The notes under the pieces were generated by a model, which did no database searches, had not been told where the DNA came from, and saw only the letters and a list, made by a program, of their open reading frames with translations. A stretch of 64,000 bases of DNA from Aphrophora alni. Its lineage: Eukaryota; Arthropoda; Insecta; Hemiptera; Aphrophoridae. Location of the stretch: assembly GCA_963513935.1 (NCBI GenBank), contig OY740769.1, forward strand, positions 101,101,762 to 101,165,761, written 5' to 3'. Of this stretch, positions 11,654 through 23,824 are shown in pieces (positions within the stretch are counted from its first letter, which is position 1; each line of letters starts with the position of its first letter). Both the position numbers and the translations under genes were made by a program.

Positions 11654-13953
11654 GGTGCCAAACTTCTGGACTTAGTTCTTTCCATAAAAAGTTCTTATAA
11701 GCATGTGTCCTAAACCACTTTGTTTTCAAACAATCCGGCATTTTGTATTTTTATAAAAAAATATTATAGCTTTGGAAGTAGATGAGATATTGAATTCAAA
11801 CTTGGCAGACACATATTTTATGTATTGTTTTAAAAGAAAGTGTACAGAACATAATGACTGTTCTTGAATTATTTTAAAAATGGCGGCCATTTACAATTTT
11901 TATTGTTGAATATCTCGAAAACCATTAATTGTACAAAATAATTACAAGAGACAAAAAGTTTTCTAGTTTTTTTTATTTTCTCTCTAAGTTAAAATATAAT
12001 CAAGTTATTGACAAAAAACTGAAAACAAGTAATTTCAAAGAAATAATAATAAAAACACTACAGTGTGGTATAGTATTTATTGTTCATAAATAAAACATCA
12101 CAGTTTAATATAGAAAAATCAAAAAAGAAGACCATATTAAACCAAAGAAAAATATCTCACAATAGGTGCTCAAAATGTCCTCCATTTGTAGTAATGCATG
12201 CTCTAATACACTTTTGCATTGCCTCTCTTATCCGTTCAAAAACTCCTGTTTGGTATTTTATGATGTTACAAAGTGTTGATAATTCTTTGCCGAAGTGTCG
12301 CAATATTAGTAATAAGGCTTGAATAAACGAAACTTTTCAAGTGTCCCCAAACACAAAAATTGATAGGATTTAAATCGGGTGACCTAGCAGGCCAAGATAC
12401 TGACCCTCAGATTAAAATCTATTTCCATCTGTATGTATTGTTCAGCAGCTGCCTCACTTAGAGTAGTGTGCTGGTTGGTATGCAAAAACCAGCAGTTCTT
12501 GTCGTCTGCTCAAGGGCAAATCTTCCAAGATTAGAGGGAGATCATGTTCAATGAACTGCCTATAATTGTTACCATTCAGTGTCAGTGGCAGGAAATGTGA
12601 CCCCAACAATATATCCCCGATGAGTCTGATCCATACATTTACTTTGAATTGTTTCTGATTTCTTCCTTGAAATACGGCATAGGGATTTTCATATGCCCAT
12701 TCATGATTCTTATGGAAATTTATAATGCCATCTTTTTAAAGGTCATCTCATCAGTGTACAACACAGAGGCATTGAATATAAGATTATCATCCTACTGCAG
12801 ATACCACTGGCAAAAATTCACTCTAGCTAGTACTCATTGTATGTCGTACAGATACAACAACTCTTTGTGGAGTACTCTCCAGACAGTTGATGGTCCTACT
12901 TGTAGCAAAGCTGTCGAGTACTTACATATGGGACTTCTTCAACGCGATGTTTTCTTCCAGATCAGGTATTCTTACTCGCCTTTGTTTTCCGTGGTCCTCT
13001 GTTCGCAGCCTATCTCAGAAAGTTTTCGGTATACTGAAGCAAATATATGGTGATCAGGTTGTTGTCAGTTGAGAAATGATTTCAAATAAAACCGCACTGC
13101 TTCACGACCATTACCATTTGCTCATCCGTACTAAATAATCATATCCGCCTGCTCATGATAAGAATACTGTACCATTTTAAACAATTATTACTTTGTAAAC
13201 AATAAACAAAAAGTAAAAAGTGATAAAACATACAACATGAGTTCTATAATTTACTAAACAACCTAAATGTAAATACAGTCAATAATTCTGAATAACAAAA
13301 AATAAAACAATAAAAAAATCATCTGTTAAGAAAATATTGATCCATTAATATTTTTGATATTAGGCCTCAAAAACGCTAGTAAATTGCTATTTTGAAATGG
13401 TTAAGGGATTACATATCCATATTTGATGAAATATGGCAAATGGATTTGATTATTATTTCTTTAAATTCAGTTTGTTTGTTTTTTTTTTTTGTTTGTTTTG
13501 GTTTTAGTTGCTTCTAACCTAATCTTAGGTGTAGAAAACAACTACCAAGAAATTATGTTTTTAGTTTTCTGTCCATAACTCCTCAATTATCCTTTGACTT
13601 AAAAAATGTGTATGACAAATCTATTCTCAATATCTTATCTACTTTCAAAGATATAATGTTTTTTTTGTGTGTGTAAAAATGCAAAATGATGTGGCCCACC
13701 CAAGGAGCCCACCAAATAAAAACCATAATAAGTATAAATTTGGATGTAATGGGAAGGGATTCTAAATAATAAAATATGAATTGGCACTTGTGATTTTGTT
13801 GAGCAGTGCAAGATCACGTAGAAGGGGGAGGGGGATGAGGAGTGGAGGGCTTTCTTGGATTGTTTGAAAAGAAAGCGGTTTAGGACAGAATATGTTTATA
13901 GGAACTTTTTTATTTATTTTTATATAAGAAACTCACTCCAGAAGTTTGGTGTC
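11654..13953 (-). mobile_element. Tc1/mariner-like element with long inverted ends
   Basis: The left end (11654-11740, GGTGCCAAACTTCTGGA...) is repeated in inverse at 13860-13953. A second inverted block pairs 11758-11830 with about 13570-13665 (TTGGAAGTAGATGAGATATTGA against TTGAAAGTAGATAAGATATTGA). The inverted ends were therefore over 150 bp long, and the right one is interrupted by about 190 bp of other DNA (13669-13855). The enclosed minus-strand transposase is degenerate. Outer limits are approximate and no target duplication was resolved. Confidence 0.65.
12157..13176 (-). pseudogene. Degenerate DDE transposase of the Tc1/mariner-like (DUF4817 helix-turn-helix) family
   Basis: Minus-strand pieces in order are: an N-terminal part (GREAVRFYLKSF, HHIFASVYRKLSEIGCEQRTT) as in the helix-turn-helix of this family; EWAYENPYAVFQGRNQKQF and VNVW before the catalytic core; GDILLGSHFLPLTLNGNNYR; the degraded PAHY region; RSPDLNPINFCVWGHLKS near 12380-12330; and C-terminal GGHFEHLL followed by TGA at 12157-12159. 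Many stops and frameshifts separate them. The family inserts at TA and is abundant in insects. The copy is inactive. Confidence 0.8.
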
Positions 13954-14177
13954 CAATTCAATGTATAAAACAAATCTAATATACTTTAATGTTACTAAAA
14001 TGAACATACAGCATTGAAAAAGATTACTTCTTAATGAGAAGAATGCTACTTACTTCTATGAACAATTTTTAAACAGAGACAAATAGTTAGTCATTGCTAT
14101 TGAAATGCAAAAATTGTCCAATTGTTTATCTATGGGTCTGTTTCTGTACTTAAGCTACTGATAGCTCGAAAAAAATG

Positions 14178-14467
14178 GTTTTGAGGACTGCTGTTTTAGT
14201 CATTTATCTTGTTGATTTTTCAGGCTTTAGGCTAATCCTACTTTCACAGCTTTCATGTTTACAAAAGTAAGAAATGATGATTTATGGGCTTTTTCCTTCC
14301 ATCACAAATCAAGTTGTGTAAAAATTGTAAATTGTTTAACTATTGTATTTGGTGCTAAAATTAGTACTAAAAGATCTTTCACAAAATGGTTTTGGGGGGG
14401 ACTGCTGTTTTGTCATTCATCTTGTTGATTTTTCAGGCTTCAGGCTAATCCTACTTTCGCAGGTGTG
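14178..14467. repeat. Local duplication of about 80 bp
   Basis: 14178-14253 (GGACTGCTGTTTTAGTCATT...) is repeated at 14384-14467 in the same orientation with a handful of changes; the unit starts are about 205 bp apart. Likely a tandem duplication of a ~205-bp segment whose intervening part has diverged. Confidence 0.7.
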
Positions 14468-14512
14468 TAGTTGCATACCTCCAAAAATAGTTCAAAATGC
14501 AGAAACCGAATT

Positions 14513-14534
14513 TAGGTTAGGTTAGGTTAGGTTT
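14513..14534 (+). repeat. Interstitial telomere-like (TTAGG)4
   Basis: Four consecutive TTAGG units, the ancestral insect telomere repeat. Shorter runs occur near 5571, 5821 and 58450. Too short to be a telomere. Confidence 0.8.
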
Positions 14535-14760
14535 TACTGGTTTACCTGATTAATTAGCTCTGTCATATGGAATTTGTAGTTCCCTATTTCTCTGACTAAT
14601 TCAACAACATCCAGATCGTGGTTGTATTTCAGACCAAAGTTTTTGGCACAGTTTTCTAGTTCAAAAACTGTACAATTTTTCAATGATGAACCTGATAAAA
14701 ATTCAAAGTCTGTATATACTGATCCATATGCTTCTGATCTGGTTTTCATTTTGAAGATCA
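14534..14760 (-). pseudogene. hAT transposase remnant (DUF4371-type)
   Basis: A 71-residue open stretch with KTRSEAYGSVYTDFEFLSG and FGLKYNHDLDVVELVREIG. This resembles the region between the catalytic core and dimerisation domain of ZMYM1-like hAT transposases, where a Tyr/Asp-Leu...Glu-Leu pattern precedes the dimerisation segment. No flanking transposase segments are seen. Assignment rests on pattern memory. Confidence 0.4.
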
Positions 14761-14769
14761 GCTTGTCAA

Positions 14770-16110
14770 AAACACAAAAACATTCCTGTTTTAGATGAAA
14801 TCATGTGCGAGAAAAAATGACAGAAATAGCTCAAATTCACTGGAGGTACCCAGGCCTTTATAGTTTGTTTTTTCCAGCACTTGAACACTTACTTGTGCAA
14901 TTTCCTTGACTTGAAGAGGTCACAAGTAAGTAACAATCAACAATTAGTCAGTTCATATGATTGTGGTTTTTGTTATGTGGTGCTGATTACTTATGATGAG
15001 TGTGACAGAGGATTGTTACATGGTAATGTTGGTTAATGACAAATGTTACATGATGTGTGGTTGTAAATGTTGGATTTAATTTTAAGTGAATCAAAATTAT
15101 GAAACTGTTGTTTTGTTTCTATATATTTTATAATGGTTTTACAAATATAAATATATTTATTGTTTACTAATTTTAGTCATTGACTTAGCAGTATGTTATA
15201 AATTATTGTAATATTATTTCAGTCCTCTCTTGAAGAACACTTGTTCATTTTAAGGAATTTATACCTCATCATCACTTTTTTACATTTGACGTATACACAC
15301 TCTGAGTTTGATGATTGTATGTGTGTGCGTGTTGTTAATGATAAATGTTTCATAATTTGTGTTGTATATTAAATCTAATTTTAAAACTACAAACAAAAAT
15401 AATCAGCTAACAATGACAACATTTGAAAAGTAATATTTTGAAATCAGAAGTAAAAAGTTTTGATTAATGAATTTTGAATACATTCTTCAACCAAATCATA
15501 TAATTACAAAATTTATTATAAAACATGAATTTGAATAGTCATTAATAAGAAAATTAATGGATAATTGGGTTTTATTTTGACGAAAAGTTTAAAAAACAAC
15601 CCAAAATTAAATTTAAATTAAATTCTTTTTTTTTTAATTTAAATTTTTTAACATTTCAGGTTTAATTTATGTTGTTTATATAATAATTTAGATAATGTAA
15701 TTTATCTTAACAGAGAATATTTCTAAACCAATAATTTAATTTAAATATATGAAAAAAGAAGAAGAAAAAAAATGAGTTGCCTATACTGTTGAAGTTTTAT
15801 ACTTGACTGTCAACCTGTTTTAAACTGAAGATGAAAATTTCTTCTTTAAAACCAAATCTTCTATTGAAACGTGGAAAATAATAGTACCATTAGTTTAATA
15901 AAATAAAATAACAGATTTAAAACCTATTCACGAAAAAACTGTATTTGGTGATTCATGAATGAATTGAGTTTGATAAACATCTTTGAATTTATAACAAGCT
16001 TATCTGAGTCTCAATCATTCAGTTTGATTACATAAGATTAAAGTTTACTAGTCTAGTATTATTTCAATGTTTGTATCCTAATATACATTGTTTGATGCTT
16101 TGAAATAATT
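14770..16110. other. AT-rich region upstream of the secreted-protein gene
   Basis: No gene or clear repeat. It should include the promoter of the downstream gene, but no convincing TATA box or initiator could be picked out in this base composition. Confidence 0.4.
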
Positions 16111-16114
16111 AATA

Positions 16115-18093
16115 ATGGATGTGTCTCTTTTATTATTGGTGTTACCGCTTTGGTTTCTTCAGGTAAGTAATGAATATCTAAAATTATTATTTCATAATAA
16201 TTAATAATATAGGCTACTCTATGATCATATAAATCATTACCCTTTTTTTAGGCACGATTGTATTTGTAAAGTAAATGAATGGGGATGGGGAAGGGGCTGT
16301 ATCAAACCCACTACTTGATTTATTTATATGTTAGAAACAAAAATCATTTTAAATAAGAAAGTAATATTCTTTTATTTTTCACCATGTATGTAGAGAAATT
16401 TTTTCATGTAATGATGCGTTGTTATGGTTGGTGGTTGAAGTGCAAGGAGGAGGAGTTTAATAGTGATGTGAAGTGTCTGAAGCAGGATTATAGAATATAT
16501 TTGTTAGTTTAATTAAAATGAATTTAATTAAACTTGTTAGTTGAATGACCTATGGCTATTGCTGTTGAAATGTAACAGTGTTTTTCATAAAAATTTGCAG
16601 GGCTGCTGACTAGAAAAACTGTATGACACACCATAATAAGAAAAGCGTGAATAGCTGAGAAACAAAGTTGAAAAGGTTCAAAAATACAAAACAAATGATT
16701 TTGTAATTAAACTTTTCTTTTAATATGTGGTCTGATTCATATACTGTATTCTATATTATTTAAGAAAATTTAATTCTTCCATTTCTGTTGATAATGAACT
16801 AATTAATGAAACTAATGTAACTTAATTTCTGAATCTTATGGTTGATACACACATACATAGATTATGTCTGTAAGAAATTAAATGCAAGCCTTTTCATGCT
16901 GCGAAGATTAAGGTAAAATAGTTTTAGAGAAACATGTCAATGGTGTGTATTATTCACACTTTTGCGTTTATCGAAATTATAGAGTAAGTATGTGAGGCCA
17001 CCAAAGCACTGTGTCTAAATTACATGGTTTCCAGCTCCAAAAGAAGACAATAAGAACTATTTTTAAGGTAAAATGTACCGACTCATTCATAGAGGTATTT
17101 ATAGTTGTGATACAAGGTCTGGAGATGATTTCCACGTGGCTCTTGTTTCTTCAAAAAAAGGTCCCAATCTATGGAAAAAAGTTTTTTTTTTATGGAGTTC
17201 CTGGGATCGCAGAATATGCTTTTGAATAAATAAATATAGAAATTGACTTCATGTGAGATGTCTTCCATGTCAAAAATTGTAGTTGCAACAAACCAAAATG
17301 ACTGTTTCATGTAAAACTTAATGTGTTTTGCTTTAAAATGACACTTCAACCAATTACGTAAGTTTTCTGAATAAATTTCTTCATGTTTTCAAAATATAAA
17401 GTCCTTTTTGAAACACACTGTATAATGTTAATTTAAAAGTAATGAATTATATAATTTTTTTTTACTGGTTATTCCATTTTATTTACGTACATTATAGAGT
17501 TATAGTGGTGTTAGTTATTCCTAAATATTATAACTAACACGCATTTGGAAATTTATTTGCTAAACATTACTACTTTTAAAATATTGCCTACTTACTATTT
17601 ATTATTTTTAAATTGATATTTTAATTAGTATAAACTATGAAATTGACTTTAGAAAGTTTGATGAAAATAATCCTTTTCATTTCAGGGAAATAGTGAGATA
17701 GTTTATCCTGATGAAGAAGAACTAACTGCATCAGCAAATCCCTTTAGTTATTTTGACTTAGCAAAAGATGTTTTAACTGAAATTGACATTATTAACAAAA
17801 AACTGAAGGATGTAGTTGGAGGAAAAGTGAAAGATTACAAAGGAATTGGTAATTATGTTAAAGCTGCTGAAAAAGAAGTGGAAGACGTTGTAAATAAACT
17901 TAATGTAGATGAATTATTGCCAAAATCATCAGAAAACCAGTACAGGAATTTTGATATTAAATCTTGTGATTGCAAATGTAAATGTGCCGATACAGCTTCT
18001 AGTAATTATGAAAGTAAGACATCAAGTTTACGCAATACACTTCAAGCTGCTGGAAAAATGATTAAAAATAAACTCCATGGTATGACTTCATAA
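16115..18093 (+). CDS. Small secreted protein with CxCxCxC motif, function unknown
   Basis: Exon 1 is 16115-16162 (16 codons: MDVSLLLLVLPLWFLQ) with a CAG|GTAAGT donor. Exon 2 is 17686-18093, after a TTTCATTTCAG acceptor, in the same phase, ending in TAA. The product is 151 residues. Exon 1 encodes nearly all of a signal peptide, so the mature chain should be secreted. It begins GNSEIVYPDEEELTA (acidic), then a Lys/Glu/Asp-rich, helix-prone middle (about 40-95). The only four cysteines lie at 110, 112, 114 and 116 (SCDCKCKCAD), followed by a Ser/Thr- and Lys-rich tail. A CxCxCxC run with no other cysteine suggests metal binding or intermolecular disulphides, by inference only. No family is recognised. 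A poly(A) signal AATAAA lies at 18153-18158. The 1,523-bp intron separates the tiny first exon, so a single-exon reading would miss both the start and the secretion signal. Confidence 0.75.
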
Positions 18094-18152
18094 TTTGTGT
18101 TATCAGTTACTTCTATTGAGAGATGGATTGTGGATAATGTTTAACAAATCAC

Positions 18153-18158
18153 AATAAA
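18153..18158 (+). promoter_or_regulatory. Poly(A) signal of the secreted-protein gene
   Basis: AATAAA, 60 bases after the stop codon of the gene ending at 18093. Confidence 0.55.
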
Positions 18159-18179
18159 ATGTTCCGAATTTAATGAACT

Positions 18180-19860
18180 TTACAAGTAAACATGTTTTAC
18201 AATAATTAATTGTTAAAAATGTAATTTCTTAATACTGTAGTTAAGTATAAATTCTCAAACAAAACAAAATCATCAATAAACATTTCCTCTCTGATTTTTC
18301 ATATGTGAAATAACCATAAAACTATAAAAAATCATTACTTTTCCAAAAAATGTCATTTACTTTAAGAAAAAATATATTTTATAATTTTAACAGATTGTAA
18401 TAATTAAAAACTAACCTATCTTATACTCATTATAAAAATCCATTATAATGTTATAAATATTTCCAATAATAGAACAAATATAATATTTTGTTATAATAAT
18501 GACACCTAACGCTACTGACAATAAACAATACAGATTCCTCACTGGATACATCAGGTAGCTGCAGTTAGTTTGATTTAACAGTGAATAAATGCATTTTGGG
18601 ACTTGAAACATTTCTTCCGACAAATAACATGATCTGATCCTTTAATTACGAGGTAACTACTTTACATTTTCATAAATTTTTATAGAAAAATCTGAGGACG
18701 AGGTGCAATCGATATTTACCTCTAATAGATTACTCTTTGGTTAGTTACTTCAATTGATGTTTCTGTTTAATTATATTTTACAGTATTAAATAATTAATAT
18801 TTTAATACCATAATTAGTATATAAAATCTTTAGAATTGTGTTCCTTTTAATTTAAATAGATGCTAAATTAGCATATCTTGTGTCAAAAATTATATTTGAC
18901 AGAATTAGTTTTTTAAACGAAGGTGGTCAAGGATTCAAATTAGTATTTTGCCTATTTATTTTATTCTTAAAGAATTATTTTTTTACTTCTAATTTTCATT
19001 AATCTTCATCAGTAAAGATGATTTTGATAAATTTCACCTTTATAACAGCTCCATGTTTATTGTTTTGGTTTTTTTGACCAATAAATCATGAATTGACTGT
19101 TTTGGGGAAATGACAACCAATACATTTTGTTCCTGTCCATAGAGGTCATACTAGTTAGAAACTATGTATACAAAAACAAAATAATTGGTGTTGTTATAAA
19201 AGACATCATTTCTTGAAATCGACTCAACAGCCCAAATGTAAAATTTTAAAAGGAAAATTTTCCTTAAAAATTTTACAAGAAAAAATATTATGGTTCATGA
19301 ATAATTGAGAAAAACAAAACAACCATTGGCCGCCATTGTTAAAAGCTAGATTCTAATCAAATATAATTTATGCTGAGGACATGTTTATGATATAAGGGAG
19401 GCAATTTTTCAACCTTTTGCAAATATATAAATTTATTTTTTAAACAAAGTGTCTGTTATGTACATGAGACAATAAAATGCTGAAGGACATTTAATTATTG
19501 TATAGTTGAACAGTTAGTCAAAAATATAAAATACCTATGTCAAGGTTACTGTTGAAATACGAGTATAAAAAATTGAGTGCACAATACTTGGCAAGTAACT
19601 TGTTTGGCAGTGTTTCATGTTTATATGTTCACTACACTCACATATACAGGTAGCAGATATAAACAAAGTTTTTAAAATTCACACTTTTTCAAAATACAGA
19701 AGTAAATGATTTGATAATTGTTTGTATGTAACTCATAACAAGAAATAGTTAAATGAAAATCCTATACAGCCAAGATTGTCCATTAATGTTATCATCATGA
19801 AACAGTGATATTTTATGAGTAAACTATTAATTGTAATAGATGTTGCAGACTAGTTCGTAG
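18180..19860. other. AT-rich intergenic stretch
   Basis: No gene, transposon end or RNA gene recognised on either strand. Confidence 0.5.
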
Positions 19861-19868
19861 TAATAAAA

Positions 19869-20100
19869 CTACAAGAAATCAACATGAAAGTCGCATCCAG
19901 TATTGCTGAAAGGTTCAGAGACTGTCCTCTTTCTAGCAGTAAGACATTCCATCAAGGGTGGATGAGAAATGGGGTTTGATTTGAAACATCGAATGCATTT
20001 TAAAATATGTGACCTAATAGAATTTAAAGTTGTCATTAAGGTGTCCCTCCCCAAGGCAAGCCTCAACTGGGCAGATCGCAGGTAGCGGGTGGCGAACGTT
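19869..20100 (-). pseudogene. Bel/Pao retrotransposon integrase fragment
   Basis: A minus-strand reading contains GRDTLMTTLNSIRSHILKC, IRCFKSNPISHPPLMECL, then VSEPFSNTGCDFHVDFL. This is the zinc-binding N-terminus of a Bel/Pao integrase: CxRC, then the PLM-LP and PF-GVD(Y/F)AGP-type entry to the catalytic core. Expected residues have decayed (for example GCDFHVDF where GVDFAGPF is usual). Neither reverse transcriptase nor LTRs were found nearby, so it is an isolated remnant. Confidence 0.7.
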
Positions 20101-20699
20101 CCATCAAAATGATGGACAGTTGCAAATTAAGGCTTGACCAAACAAGCAGTCCTAGACCGAGGCGGCCGAATTACCAGAGTGTAGAGGGGGTGGATTGTGG
20201 TTGGGTCACACTAATTAAATCCTACATAACTCAATGATGATGCTATGGCATGGCGAATAAGTGCCGCCATTAAAAATATGCACTGCCCCGTGCTATTTTG
20301 TACAGTAAGAACATAGATTAAGAAAATGAAACTCTGATATAAAACCATGGGTAGACTGGACTCTGCAAGCTGCAGTGAATGTGACCGGTCTAGGAGTAGG
20401 GTACTCTGATAACAAATATCCAAAAATATGATGTTATCAATGAGCAATGGTCAATCCAATTGGAAATCCTACCGCAGGTGGTACTTTAAGCATGGTCTTG
20501 GACAATTCATCCTCTTCGGAGGTCGGTGTCAAGGATTCTGGAGGACACCAATCATTGCTTTTAGATAAGAAAACAGTAGAGGAACAAAATCCCTTCAGGA
20601 GGAACACGGTGGTGACTAGGACACCGCCAAGCAACATAGACCTGATGATGATGAAAGAAAGTTTTGACAGAGAATGATGTCCGGCATACATACCCTAAA

Positions 20700-21266
20700 G
20701 TTTCAGGTTCCAGATATAGGAAACTTATTAGGGAATGAAAAGAAGCTAAGAGAACATGGACCCTACCAGCTGAATGGAGAAAGATGCATGGTTTTAAGAA
20801 AAAGGAAAATAGAACAGCCAAATGTGTAGCTACAGCTGCAGGAAAGGGAGAGACTGCAGGACTGAGGCTGATGTCACATTTCATACGATTTTCCTATGGT
20901 AGGTGGTGGAGCAGGTCTTTGTCTGTATACTTTCCTAGCTTCTGGAAAGGAAAGTTTCTCCTTAGCCTACATTTCTAAAATTGCCTTCTCTACTTTATAT
21001 TTTGGGCACTTTGGTGAACATGCAGGAAGGCCGATGTCACAATTTGCTTCAAGATTACACTCATCACTTTTATGACCTTTTACGCCACACTGTTCACAAA
21101 CTTCCTCTTTAGAGCAAGTGGTACTAATATGTATAAATCCTTGGCATCTGAAACAGCGCCTTGGATGTGGAATGTATGGTCTAACAATTAACTGTAGAAT
21201 CCAGCAAACACTGGATGCGATAAAACCCTGAGTAAAGGTAAAAGTAAGAAAATGTATATAGGCCAA
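20700..21266 (-). pseudogene. Jockey-type LINE ORF1 (gag-like) fragment
   Basis: Minus-strand frame with VRPYIPHPRRCFRCQGFIHI, followed by the zinc knuckle CEQCGVKGHKSDEC and the third Cys cluster CSPKCPKYKVEKAI, as in Jockey-clade ORF1 proteins. An in-frame TAG (20967-20969) interrupts the frame, which then continues with the typical FPEARKVYRQRPAPPPTIGKSY. After that the frame decays. The protein would bind the element's own RNA. ORF2 is not present in recognisable form downstream. Confidence 0.75.
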
Positions 21267-21738
21267 CTGGGTTTATGTCTATATAGATGAAAGTTTATGT
21301 GATGTGAGTGTTAGGTGAGTGTTTACTAGGGACCACGAGGGGATGCCAAACCCCTCTTATTAGGTGCAGCTAATCTGCACCCCCCCCCCTGTGGGATCAA
21401 TTTGGTGATAACTTACAGGCTAGATGGGTGAAAGCATGAGATGATGAACTACGGTTTAAACAACATAAAGTGCAGGTACACTTTCAAAAGTCCCTTACCA
21501 CACTTGGGAATAAACAAAATAACAAAAAACAAACTTTTCGTCAAAAGTAAAATGTTTATTCCTATTAGACCCTTATAGCTATTACAACAAAAAAGTTGTC
21601 ATCTTCATAAAGTGAATAAAATAAAGGAATTAAATTACATGAAATCACATTACTTGGTTGAGGTTTAAGTTTATGATAACAAGTTGGTTATTGCTTACGT
21701 AATTAACTCTGATGGATGTTGTACTGGTTTCTGGCCAC

Positions 21739-22053
21739 TTACCAGTTTTGCAGATATTTACAATTTCCAGGTATTTCTTTTGGAAAATTAAAAGTGGGTG
21801 ACATATATGTTTTTAGATCTGACACGATAGGATGAGGGCGCCAAATATGAAACCGGTTCCTATTATGAGACCCTAACCTCCTGTGTCCTACAGATGCTGA
21901 AGCCTGGTGAGCAATGTAGGAATCAATAGTCTTAGCGCTAGTAGTGGTCTGAGAGGGAACCGTTAGCTTGTGATTTGTGTTTGAAAGGTCTCGTGATTTT
22001 TTACAACTTTTTGAGTCTTCCGAGTTTTTTTCAGTATTTGAAGAGGAAGTCAA
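21739..22053 (-). other. Unassigned 104-residue open frame
   Basis: A Ser/Thr/Lys-rich open stretch (begins MTSSSNTEKNSEDSKSCKKS) on the same strand as the Jockey ORF1 fragment and upstream of it. It could be the diverged N-terminal part of that ORF1 or chance. The frame is not continuous with the zinc-knuckle part. Confidence 0.2.
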
Positions 22054-22224
22054 TTTACGTCTTCAAGGTGAGATCAACTTAAATTATCTTAGTAATAATG
22101 TGATAGCTATATAAATAAGGTATACAATAGCGCAATCCGTTTCACGACAACTCAAACCATAACCTAAAAATTCGATCTATAAAATGTCGGCGTGACTGCT
22201 CCCAGTATGAGACCCCTCATTGTG

Positions 22225-22250
22225 CCTAATATGAGATATCTCATATTAGG
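22225..22250. repeat. Perfect 26-bp palindrome
   Basis: CCTAATATGAGAT followed at once by its exact reverse complement. It lies 70 bp before the pogo/Tigger-like pseudogene. A related CAGTATGAGACCC lies at 22203, and TATTATGAGACCC at 21862. Confidence 0.85.
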
Positions 22251-22319
22251 AACCCAAATGATAGGGCCTACTTCTGTGCAAAGGACGCAAGACTACAATA
22301 TTTTTTTTGCTTATTACAG

Positions 22320-23795
22320 ATGTCTCCTGCATATAAACGAAAAAAATGGGATCCTATTATGATGGTTCGAGCCGTTAAAGCAGTAAAAAGTGGTGAAATG
22401 GGATACAAAAGAGCCTCAAAATATTTTGGAGTCCCAAAAGGGACCCTCGAACGTTATGTAAAAGACAAAGAAAAAATCCCTGAAACATTAGTAGATGTCA
22501 GGCTAGGAAGGAAACCGGTTTTATCTAACAACATTGAAGAATTATTGGTTAAATACTGTGTGGAAATGGACTCCAGATTTTATGGACTTAGAAGGAAAGA
22601 CATAACTCGAATGGCCTTTCGACTTGCAATATAAAATGGGCTCAAACACCCATTTTCAGCTAAAAAACAATCAGCAGGTAGAAAGTTGCTAAAAGGTTTC
22701 TTTAAACGTAATCCACAACTTGCCCTAAGAAAGCCTCAAGGAACATTTATGGCCAGAATAAAAGGATTTAGCCCAGAAAATGTTTAATTGTTTTTTGACT
22801 TATATGATCCTGAACTTTTGAAAATTAAAAGTAATCCTAGAAGACTGTATAATGTAGACAAAACCGGCATTACAATTGATCAACACAAGTCGGGAAAGAA
22901 AAATGTCGCAAAATTTAACTTCAGCTGAACGGGGACACCTTATTACAGTGGTTACCTGCATGAATGCTGCAGGTTAGTATGTTCCTCCATTAATTGTTTG
23001 GCCCAGAAAAAATGCAAAAGATGAATTGATGAATGGAATCCCCGCTGGTTCAATTGCTACATACATATCATCCTTCAGGTTGGATCCAGTCAGAAATTTT
23101 TACTATGTGGTTTGATCATTTTGTGAAACATACAAAGCCCTCTCAAGACAACCCTATACTTCCTATGCTTGAGGTCATAACTTCCATATGATACGAGAAA
23201 TTTTGATCTCATAAATAGAGCCAGAGAAAACCACGTGTCTATTGTTTGCCTTCCACCACACTCAAGCCATAAAATGCAGCCACTCAATGTTGGATTTTTG
23301 TTCCCCTTAAAAACATTTTATGCTATTGCAATTTAAGACTGGCTTCATAGTAACCCTGGAAAAGTTATTATAAACCTAAAAGTTGGTGAGCTGTGTGGAA
23401 TTGCATATAACAGGGCTGCCACCATGAACAATTCTGTTAATAGATTCAGATAACCCGGCCTATTTCCCCTTAACAAACGTGTGTTCAGTCACTATGACTT
23501 CCCAATTCACGTTCCAGACTTACCCCAAAACTGACCACCGAAAGAGCAACAACCATCTTATGTCAGTTATGGACAAGGTGTGATTAGTCCTGAAGACATA
23601 GCTCCTCTTCCTCGGCTACCCCCTACGCGCAAAGCTGACATTATCACTTCAACCCCATACAAAGAAAAACTCATAGCAAGTATTGAAAGGAAAACTGCAA
23701 CTACTGCCAAAAAACAGTTATTTTCTAACAAACTCATGACAACAAATAAAGAAAAGATACAAGAACAAAATAATAACTATAACAAAATTAACTAA
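22320..23795 (+). pseudogene. Pogo/Tigger-type (jerky-like) transposase, decayed
   Basis: The N-terminus is open for 104 codons from 22320 and contains a Psq-type helix-turn-helix (KRASKYFGVPKGTLERYVK) and the start of a CENP-B-like DNA-binding region. After stops and frameshifts the DDE_1 domain continues: RRLYNVDKTGITIDQHKS (first catalytic Asp), VVTCMNAAG, VWPRKN, NFDLINRARENHVSIVCLPP with HSSHKMQPLNVGF, then WLHSNPGKV and AYNRAATMNNSVNRFR. An open 71-codon tail (23580-23795) follows. At least four stops/frameshifts disable it. Such genes have been domesticated as CENP-B or jerky proteins, but this copy is dead. Confidence 0.85.
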
Positions 23796-23824
23796 ATTTG
23801 TTCTATACAGAACCTTAAATGTTA

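Noticed and set aside
20437..20691. Overlapping open frames on both strands at 20437-20884
   Set aside because: Both are by-products of the decayed region after the Jockey ORF1 zinc knuckles; neither has recognisable motifs.
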